Below are positions 23,815 through 29,456 of a stretch of DNA of 29,456 nt, piece after piece. The notes below the pieces were generated by a model. That model searched no databases and was not told where the DNA came from. It was given only the letters and a program-made list of their open reading frames with translations. Made by a program: the position numbers and the translations under genes. The stretch comes from Stomatobaculum longum (GTDB lineage Bacteria; Bacillota; Clostridia; Lachnospirales; Lachnospiraceae). The stretch spans positions 1 to 29,456 of the forward strand of contig CAJPKN010000011.1 of assembly GCA_905370385.1 (NCBI GenBank), written 5' to 3'. Each line of letters begins with the position of its first letter. Within the stretch, counting starts at the first letter, position 1.

Positions 23815-25006
23815 GGAGATCCTCCCCTCTGTAGCGCGCAATTGCCGCAACGTCCTTGTCGCCGCGCCCCGAAAGCGTGACCACAATAATCTGATTTTTG
23901 TCCATGGTCGGCGCGAGTTTCTTCGCATATGCGACCGCATGCGAACTCTCGATGGCCGGAATAATACCCTCGGTGCGGGAGAGATACTCGAACGCATCCA
24001 CCGCCTCATCGTCCGTAATTGCCACGTACTCGGCGCGCTTCACATCGTGGAGATAGGAGTGCTCCGGTCCCACACCCGGATAGTCGAGTCCCGCCGAGAT
24101 CGAGTAGACCGGCGCAATCTGACCGTACTTGTCCTGGCAGAAATAGGACTTCATGCCGTGGAAAATGCCGACCGCGCCCACATTCAGGGTCGCTGCGGTC
24201 TCCTTGGTCTGAATGCCTCTGCCCGCCGCCTCGCAGCCGATTAAGCGCACCTCTTTATCGTCAATAAAATGATAGAAGGAACCGATTGCGTTGCTGCCGC
24301 CGCCCACGCAGGCGATGACGGCATCCGGAAGTCTGCCTTCCTTCTTCAGAATATCCGCCTTAATTTCCTCGGAGATGACGGCCTGGAAGTCACGGACTAT
24401 GGTCGGGAAGGGATGGGGACCCACACTGGAGCCGAGGCAGTAGTGCGTGTCCTCGATGCGCATGGTCCATGCGCGCATGGCCTCCGAGACCGCGTCCTTT
24501 AAGGTGCGGGTTCCGCTCTTCACCGGAACAACCTCCGCGCCGAGCAGGCGCATGCGGTACACATTGAGCGCCTGGCGCACCGTGTCCTCCTCACCCATGT
24601 AAACGACACATTCCATATTTAAGAGCGCCGCGACCGTCGCGGTCGCCACACCGTGCTGCCCCGCACCGGTCTCCGCAATGAGGCGCTTCTTGCCCATGTA
24701 CTTAGCGAGCAGGGCCTGGCCGAGCGCATTGTTGATTTTATGTGCGCCGGTGTGATTGAGGTCCTCTCTCTTTAAATAGATCTTTGCACCGCCGAGGTCT
24801 TCGCTCATATGGCGCGCATAGTAGAGGCGGCTCGGTCTTCCCGCATACTCGTTCAGAAGTTCGCTGAGCTCGCGCTTAAATTCCGGGTCATCCTTATAAC
24901 GCTTGTAAGCGGCCTCGAGTTCCTGCACCGCATTCATCAAAATCTCGGGTATGTACTGTCCGCCGTGAACACCGAAGTTCCCGGCTCTCTCTGTCTCATG
25001 TGCCAT
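23807..25006 (-). CDS. trpB: Tryptophan synthase beta subunit
   Basis: PLP enzyme that condenses indole with serine. The 399-residue protein has the PLP lysine Lys90 in [10 protein letters not shown], the catalytic Glu112 in [10 protein letters not shown] and the PLP-phosphate loop GGGSNAIG (235-242). The N-terminal GGQYIPE is typical of the classical TrpB1 type that pairs with TrpA. The start at 25006 is chosen because AGAGGTGAAG lies upstream and the longer frame runs back into trpF. It begins 4 nt after the trpF stop and overlaps trpA by 8 nt, keeping the two subunits coupled. Confidence 0.97.
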   Translation of the reverse strand: MAHETERAGNFGVHGGQYIPEILMNAVQELEAAYKRYKDDPEFKRELSELLNEYAGRPSRLYYARHMSEDLGGAKIYLKREDLNHTGAHKINNALGQALLAKYMGKKRLIAETGAGQHGVATATVAALLNMECVVYMGEEDTVRQALNVYRMRLLGAEVVPVKSGTRTLKDAVSEAMRAWTMRIEDTHYCLGSSVGPHPFPTIVRDFQAVISEEIKADILKKEGRLPDAVIACVGGGSNAIGSFYHFIDDKEVRLIGCEAAGRGIQTKETAATLNVGAVGIFHGMKSYFCQDKYGQIAPVYSISAGLDYPGVGPEHSYLHDVKRAEYVAITDDEAVDAFEYLSRTEGIIPAIESSHAVAYAKKLAPTMDKNQIIVVTLSGRGDKDVAAIARYRGEDLHE

Positions 25007-25010
25007 CTCT

Positions 25011-25634
25011 TCACCTCTCTGTTTCTCGGTCCGCTCTCCGGACCGCTTCCGCAAATGCTCTCATTTTCTCGGGGTCTTTTTGCCCCTCTGTCTCGAGGGC
25101 CGAACTCACATCGACCCCGCACGGTGCCAGCGTTTTGATCGCCGCAGCGACATGTTCACAATCCAGACCTCCCGCCAGCATGTAAGGACGGGCGAAGCCT
25201 GCAAGTAATTCCCAGGCAAAGCGCTCACCGCTCCCCTTCCCGCTGTCAAGGAGCAGAAGGTCCGCCCGGCTCTCCTTGGCCCGCGCCAATACTTCGGGCC
25301 CCGTGACCTGAAAGGCCCGCCACACGGGTTTTCCGCTCAAAGCTCTCACCCGCTCCAAACTTTCCTCGCTCTCATCGCCGTGCAACTGAATACAATCCAG
25401 CGGCACCAGCGCCGCAATCTCCGCAATCTCTTCCGGGCTTTGATCCACAAACACGCCGACCGCTCTGATGCGGGAATCGAGTGCGCCCCGCAGTTCTCTC
25501 GCGGTCTCCGGCGTGACAGCCCTTCTTGCGCCTGCCGCAAAGACAAAGCCGATGTAGTCCGGAAGGAGTTCGTTCGCAACCCGGATATCCGCCTCTCTCC
25601 TCAGGCCGCAGAGCTTCATTTTTGTTTCGGCCAT
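25011..25634 (-). CDS. trpF: Phosphoribosylanthranilate isomerase
   Basis: Isomerises N-(5-phosphoribosyl)anthranilate, the step between TrpD and TrpC. The 207-residue TIM barrel has the general-base Cys9 in KLCGL, the general-acid Asp130 in [15 protein letters not shown], and the C-terminal phosphate-binding strand [15 protein letters not shown] at 25634 has GGAGGG 5 nt upstream and starts 1 nt after the trpC stop; the longer frame from 25649 lies inside trpC. The gene is separate from trpC, as in most Firmicutes. Confidence 0.94.
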   Translation of the reverse strand: MAETKMKLCGLRREADIRVANELLPDYIGFVFAAGARRAVTPETARELRGALDSRIRAVGVFVDQSPEEIAEIAALVPLDCIQLHGDESEESLERVRALSGKPVWRAFQVTGPEVLARAKESRADLLLLDSGKGSGERFAWELLAGFARPYMLAGGLDCEHVAAAIKTLAPCGVDVSSALETEGQKDPEKMRAFAEAVRRADRETER

Positions 25635-25635
25635 C

Positions 25636-26436
25636 TCAGCCCTCCGCATAGCCTGCGCAGAGCGCCTTTAATAATTCCGCCTTGTTCTCCGCGCGCATCA
25701 GGGCTTCGCCGACCAGAATCGCATCCACCCGACTTCCCCGAAGCGCCGCCGTGTCCGCGGGGCTTCCGACCCCGCTCTCCGCGACAAAGAGGCAGTGTTC
25801 CGGCGCTGCTGCGCGGAGTCTCTTGCTGTTATTCATATCCACCGAAAAGGACTTTAAATCGCGGTTGTTGACGCCGATTACGCGCGCGCCGACTTCCGCC
25901 GCAAGCCCCACCTCATCCTCGTTATGCGCTTCGACGAGCGCCGTAAGCCCGAGTTCCTCCGCAATGCCGAGATACTCTTCCAGTTCCGCGCGACTAAGCA
26001 GCGCACAGATCAATAGCACCGCCGAGGCACCGAGTTCCCGCGCCTCGTAGATCAAATAAGGATCCACCGTAAAATCCTTCCGGATACAGGGGAGGGAAAC
26101 CGAAGCCGCAATCTCGCGGAGATAGCGGTCATCCCCGAGGAACCACTTGGGCTCGGTCAGCACCGAGATGCAGGCCGCGCCGGCCGCCTCATAGGCCTTC
26201 GCAATCTCCGCATAGGGAAACTGTTCGGCAATCACGCCCTTTGAAGGGGAGGCCTTTTTGACCTCCGCAATCACCGAAAGTCCCGGTTCCCGAAGCGCCG
26301 CTTCAAAGGGAAAGCCGCTGAGCGCTTCTCTTTCTTCCAGCTGTCGCTTCAGTTCCGCGAGCGGAAAACGCCGCTTCTTTTCTTCCACCCGCTCCAGGGC
26401 GTGTGCCGCGAGCGCGTCTAAAATATTGCCCGTCAT
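25636..26436 (-). CDS. trpC: Indole-3-glycerol phosphate synthase
   Basis: Closes the indole ring to give indole-3-glycerol phosphate. The 266-residue product has the catalytic set in [12 protein letters not shown] (Glu58, Lys60, Ser63), Lys120 in CIRKDF, Glu169 in LVEAHNEDE, Asn190/Asn191 in [10 protein letters not shown], and Glu220 in VAESGV. It is complete and of normal length. Its ATG overlaps the trpD stop (ATGA); the ribosome binding site is only GAGG, so coupling to trpD translation is likely. Confidence 0.97.
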   Translation of the reverse strand: MTGNILDALAAHALERVEEKKRRFPLAELKRQLEEREALSGFPFEAALREPGLSVIAEVKKASPSKGVIAEQFPYAEIAKAYEAAGAACISVLTEPKWFLGDDRYLREIAASVSLPCIRKDFTVDPYLIYEARELGASAVLLICALLSRAELEEYLGIAEELGLTALVEAHNEDEVGLAAEVGARVIGVNNRDLKSFSVDMNNSKRLRAAAPEHCLFVAESGVGSPADTAALRGSRVDAILVGEALMRAENKAELLKALCAGYAEG

Positions 26437-27461
26437 TCCGCCGCCTCGTTCGACAAGCGAATGTAGTTCTCGTAGGTCTTAAGCACCTTGCCTTCGTCGA
26501 TCAATTGTCCCGCGAGCTTCACACCCTCCTGTAAGCTCTCCGCCTTGCCGCCGATATAGAGCGCCGCGCCCGCATTTAAGAGCACCGCCGTGCGGCGGGT
26601 TCCGCGCTCCTCACCCGAGAGGATTTCCCGCGCAATCTTTACATTCTCCTCCGGATTGCCGCCGATGAGCTCTTCCTTCTTGCCGCGCAATAAGCCGAAG
26701 TCCTCGGGTTTAATGATGGCCGAGTGAAAGCTGCCGTCGCGGAACTCGCAGACGGTGCTCGGTGCGCTCGCCGAAATCTCATCCATCTTGTCCTGACCGT
26801 AGACCACGAGCGCTCTCTTCACGCCGAGCTTCTTTAAGACGTTCGCAATCGGCCACACGAGGTACTCGTCGTAGACACCGAGCACAAAGTTTTCCGGCGA
26901 AGCCGGGTTCGTGAGCGGCCCGAGAATATTAAAGACCGTGCGAAAGCCGAGTTCGCGGCGAATCGCACCGACATACTTCATCGAGCTGTGGTAGTGCTGC
27001 GCGAAAAGGAAGCAGATATTCACCTCGTCGAGCAGCTTCTTGCAGAGTTCCGGACTCTGGTTAATGTTGATGCCGGAGGCCTCGAGGAAGTCCGCCGAAC
27101 CGCAGTCCGAGGATGCCGCGCGGTTTCCGTGCTTCGCGACCTTGATGCCGCCCGCCGCCGCGACCAGCGCGGAAATCGAAGAAATGTTAAAGGTTTTTGA
27201 GCCGTCTCCGCCTGTCCCCACAATTTCAAGCGTCGGCTTGTCGTATTCCACCTTGGTCGCATGCGCGCGCATCGCAGCGGCACAGCCGGAAATCTCATCC
27301 GTGGTCTCCGCCTTGGCGCTCTTCGTGGACATGGCCGCCAAAAAGGCCGCGTTCTGCACCTGCGAGCTCTCGCCGCTCATCACCTCGTTCATGACCGCAT
27401 ACGCTTCGTCGTAGCTTAAGTCCTCTTTGTTTACGATTTTAATGATTGCTTCCTTAATCAT
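26433..27461 (-). CDS. trpD: Anthranilate phosphoribosyltransferase
   Basis: Transfers phosphoribose from PRPP to anthranilate. The 342-residue protein has the PRPP loop [11 protein letters not shown] (82-92), KHGNRAASS (110-118) with the following [11 protein letters not shown], and the conserved helical N-terminal domain. It is separate from trpG, so the glutamine amidotransferase is not fused to it, unlike in E. coli. ATG at 27461 has AAAGGAG about 10 nt upstream. It starts 27 nt after trpG ends. Confidence 0.97.
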   Translation of the reverse strand: MIKEAIIKIVNKEDLSYDEAYAVMNEVMSGESSQVQNAAFLAAMSTKSAKAETTDEISGCAAAMRAHATKVEYDKPTLEIVGTGGDGSKTFNISSISALVAAAGGIKVAKHGNRAASSDCGSADFLEASGININQSPELCKKLLDEVNICFLFAQHYHSSMKYVGAIRRELGFRTVFNILGPLTNPASPENFVLGVYDEYLVWPIANVLKKLGVKRALVVYGQDKMDEISASAPSTVCEFRDGSFHSAIIKPEDFGLLRGKKEELIGGNPEENVKIAREILSGEERGTRRTAVLLNAGAALYIGGKAESLQEGVKLAGQLIDEGKVLKTYENYIRLSNEAAE

Positions 27462-27488
27462 AGTCCGAGTTCTCCTTTCGGTATTCGT

Positions 27489-28070
27489 TCATGCGAGGAC
27501 CTTGGCCGCCCGCAGGAAATTTTTGACCATCTCTGTCCCCTCCGGTGTAAGTATGGATTCCGGATGAAACTGCACGCCGTACATCGCTTTCGTTTTGTGT
27601 TCTACCGCCATAATCTCGCCGTCCGCCGTTCGCGCCGTCACACGGAGCTCCGCGGGCAGGCTCTCTTCCACGGCAGCAAGGCTATGGTAGCGCGCCACCG
27701 CGACTTCCTCCGGCAGTCCGCGAAAGAGTACGCTGTCGGTATCCAGTTTCGCAAGCGACCGTTTCCCGTGCATCAGCGCCTTCGCGTAGCCGACCTTGCC
27801 GCCGAGCGCAAGGCACATGGCCTGCTCGCCGAGGCAAACGCCGAGGAGCGGAATCTTGCCGCCCAGCTTTTGAATCACTTCGACCGTGACGCCCGCATCC
27901 TCCGGACGCCCCGGTCCGGGAGACAGGATAATGGCCTCCGGGCGCTTTGCCGCAATTTCTTCGACCGTCAGCGCATCATTTCGGACAACCTCCATCTCAC
28001 CGGCAAGACTGCCGATCAACTGGTAGAGGTTATAGGAAAAGCTGTCGTAGTTGTCAATTAAGAGTATCAT
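27489..28070 (-). CDS. trpG: Anthranilate synthase component II, glutamine amidotransferase
   Basis: Class I amidotransferase that supplies ammonia to TrpE. The 193-residue protein has the nucleophile Cys79 in LGVCLGEQAM and the pair His169/Glu171 in VQFHPES, plus the oxyanion loop SPGPGRPEDAG. Where many family members have GVCLGHQ, this one has Glu in place of His, a change I do not regard as inactivating. The start at 28070 overlaps the end of trpE by 17 nt and uses GAGGAGG within trpE; the longest frame extends further into trpE and is rejected. In other bacteria the same subunit can serve PabB; here its place in the trp operon argues for tryptophan. Confidence 0.96.
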   Translation of the reverse strand: MILLIDNYDSFSYNLYQLIGSLAGEMEVVRNDALTVEEIAAKRPEAIILSPGPGRPEDAGVTVEVIQKLGGKIPLLGVCLGEQAMCLALGGKVGYAKALMHGKRSLAKLDTDSVLFRGLPEEVAVARYHSLAAVEESLPAELRVTARTADGEIMAVEHKTKAMYGVQFHPESILTPEGTEMVKNFLRAAKVLA

Positions 28071-29456
28071 CCGCTGCCTCCTCGATTGCCCGCAACACCG
28101 CCGCAGCCTTATTGCGGCACTCCGCGTATTCCTTTTCCGGCACCGAGTCCGCGACCAGACCCGCGCCGCTCCGCACATAGACCTTCCCATTCAGGCGATA
28201 CGCCATGCGTATGCCGATGCAGGTGTCCAGGTTGCCGTTAAAATCCAAGTAGCCAATTGCGCCGCCGTAGATGCCGCGCTTTTCTCCCTCCATCTCAGCG
28301 ATCAGCTCCATCGCGCGGTACTTCGGCGCGCCGGAGAGGGTGCCGGCCGGGAGCACGGCGTCGATTGCATCGAGCGCGTCGCAGTCCTCGCGAATCTCGC
28401 CCCGCACCGCCGAACCGATGTGCATGACATGCGAGAAGCGGAGTATCTCCCGGAGCCGCTCGACCGTGACCGTCCCGAAGCGGCTTATCTTCCCGAGGTC
28501 GTTTCGCCCGAGGTCCACGAGCATATTGTGCTCGGAGAGCTCCTTCTCATCCGCGAGGAGCTCCTGTTCCAGGGCCGCATCCTCCGCCGCGCTCTTGCCG
28601 CGCGGTCTCGTACCGGCGAGCGGGAAGGTGTGAAGTTCCTTGCCCTCGAGCTTCACAAGTGTCTCGGGCGAAGCACCGGCGACCTCAAGCGTCGGGCTCG
28701 ACAGGAAGAAGAGATAGGGCGAGGGATTCAGGCTGCGCAGGGCCCGGTAGGTATCGAGGAGGGAACCCTCGAACGCGGCCTCGAGGCGGTTACTCAGCAC
28801 CAGCTGAAACACATCTCCCTCGTAAATGTGGCGTCGTGTCTTTTCGACCAAGGCCGCATACTCGGCCTCCGTAAACTGGCTCCGGAAGGGAGTAAGCGCA
28901 CGCCCCGAAGTGCCCTCGCGCGGCGGCTCGCGGTGCACCAGCTCCCGCAGTTCTTCGAGTGCGCGGAGCGCATCCGCGTAATTTTCTTCCAGGCGGTCCA
29001 GCGCTACGTTCACGATGAGCACCATCTTCTGCCGGTAGTGGTCAAAGGCGATGAGTTTCGTAAAGAGCATGAGATCCACATCCTGAAAGCCTTCTCCGCC
29101 GCCTTCCGCAAGGCGCAGGGTCGGCTCCGCATACTTGATGTAGTCGTAGGCAAAGTAGCCGACCAGGCCGCCGGTAAAGGGCGGCAAGCCCTCGATGCGC
29201 GGTGCCCGGTAATCCCGCATGAGCTCCCGTATCTCTTTCTTCGGGTGTGCCGTGCGACTTGTTTTCTCCCCGATCTTCAGCTCGCCGTCTCGGCAACTGA
29301 CGGTCAGTCCGGGATCGAGTCCCAGAAAACTAAATCGCCCCCAGCGCTCCTTATCCTCCGCGGATTCAAAGAGGAAGCAGTGGGAGCCGCGTGCGCGCAG
29401 AATGCGCAGCACTTCCACCGGCGTTCTGATGTCCGCGTAGAGCTCCGTTGTGAGCG
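28054..29456 (-). CDS. trpE: Anthranilate synthase component I (5' end outside the window)
   Basis: Converts chorismate to anthranilate with ammonia from TrpG. 466 residues are visible; the frame is still open at the window edge and reads TELYADIRTPVEVLRILR, the usual TrpE N-terminal region, so a GTG at 29418 is an internal Val codon and not the start. The chorismate-binding domain has GASPETLVKL, HTFPLAGTRPRG, DLGRNDLGKISRFGTV, LPAGTLSGAPKYRAME and GGAIGYLDFNGNLDTCI. Probably some 25-35 residues are missing. It is the first visible gene of trpEGDCFBA; the promoter and any leader lie outside. Confidence 0.96.
   Translation of the reverse strand, partial: LTTELYADIRTPVEVLRILRARGSHCFLFESAEDKERWGRFSFLGLDPGLTVSCRDGELKIGEKTSRTAHPKKEIRELMRDYRAPRIEGLPPFTGGLVGYFAYDYIKYAEPTLRLAEGGGEGFQDVDLMLFTKLIAFDHYRQKMVLIVNVALDRLEENYADALRALEELRELVHREPPREGTSGRALTPFRSQFTEAEYAALVEKTRRHIYEGDVFQLVLSNRLEAAFEGSLLDTYRALRSLNPSPYLFFLSSPTLEVAGASPETLVKLEGKELHTFPLAGTRPRGKSAAEDAALEQELLADEKELSEHNMLVDLGRNDLGKISRFGTVTVERLREILRFSHVMHIGSAVRGEIREDCDALDAIDAVLPAGTLSGAPKYRAMELIAEMEGEKRGIYGGAIGYLDFNGNLDTCIGIRMAYRLNGKVYVRSGAGLVADSVPEKEYAECRNKAAAVLRAIEEAADDTLN

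Noticed and set aside
23812..24009. Upstream extension of trpA
   Set aside because: It lies within trpB in another frame; the ATG at 23814 has a good ribosome binding site and the family N-terminus.
29416..29418. GTG as the trpE start
   Set aside because: The frame remains open upstream and codes for conserved TrpE residues (TELYADIRTP), so the gene runs past the window edge.

Overview
The window looks like the chromosome of a GC-rich, anaerobic, low-branching Firmicute, most likely a clostridium of the Lachnospiraceae type (Stomatobaculum or Oribacterium would fit, but this is inference). The reasons are the tig-clpP-clpX-lon cluster, a six-gene Rnf complex in the clostridial order C-D-G-E-A-B, NrdR and YqeG beside aroE, strong AGGAGG-type ribosome binding sites, and AT-rich sigma-A promoters set in GC-rich coding sequence. 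No rRNA, tRNA, insertion sequence, prophage or CRISPR array was seen. Nearly all genes lie on the minus strand; only a two-gene unit at 7378-8201 is on the plus strand.

Layout along the + coordinates. (1) 1-5901: protein quality control. Trigger factor, ClpP, ClpX and Lon are read from a sigma-A promoter at 5873-5901, with a hairpin between clpX and lon. The Lon frame runs about 100 nt into a partial, unrecognised gene that leaves the window. (2) 5908-6977: a serine-hydrolase (esterase-like) gene and a small CxCxxC protein, read from a promoter whose spacer holds a perfect 16-bp palindrome. (3) 6978-7377: a 400-nt intergenic region with six imperfect ~24-bp tandem repeats in front of a CYTH-domain gene. 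(4) 7378-8201: CYTH protein and a membrane-anchored NusG-domain-II protein, convergent with rnf and sharing a perfect 17-bp-stem terminator with it. (5) 8300-13538: the rnfCDGEAB operon, a ferredoxin:NAD+ oxidoreductase that couples redox chemistry to Na+ or H+ transport. (6) 13544-16059: efp and argS (translation). (7) 16078-19011: an operon with a TAXI-type solute-binding lipoprotein, nrdR, yqeG and aroE, tightly overlapped. (8) 19026-22813: a CitA/DcuS-type sensor kinase with its response regulator, then a separately promoted GltS glutamate symporter. (9) 23032-29456: a complete trpEGDCFBA order, with trpE truncated by the window edge.

The genes form coherent units. The trp operon converts chorismate to tryptophan, and AroE supplies shikimate for the same aromatic branch. 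The kinase/regulator pair probably senses a carboxylate or amino acid and may control gltS. The Rnf complex is the main energy-conserving element in the window. Starts were reassigned from the longest frame for clpP, the esterase gene, CYTH, the NusG-II gene, rnfB, rnfA, rnfE, efp, both two-component genes, trpA, trpB, trpF and trpG, because a good ribosome binding site and family alignment favour internal starts. I did not find an unmistakable new system. The best candidates for a second look are the palindrome-controlled small-protein/esterase unit, the 24-bp repeat array, the lon overlap, and small deviations in RnfE, RnfG and TrpA.
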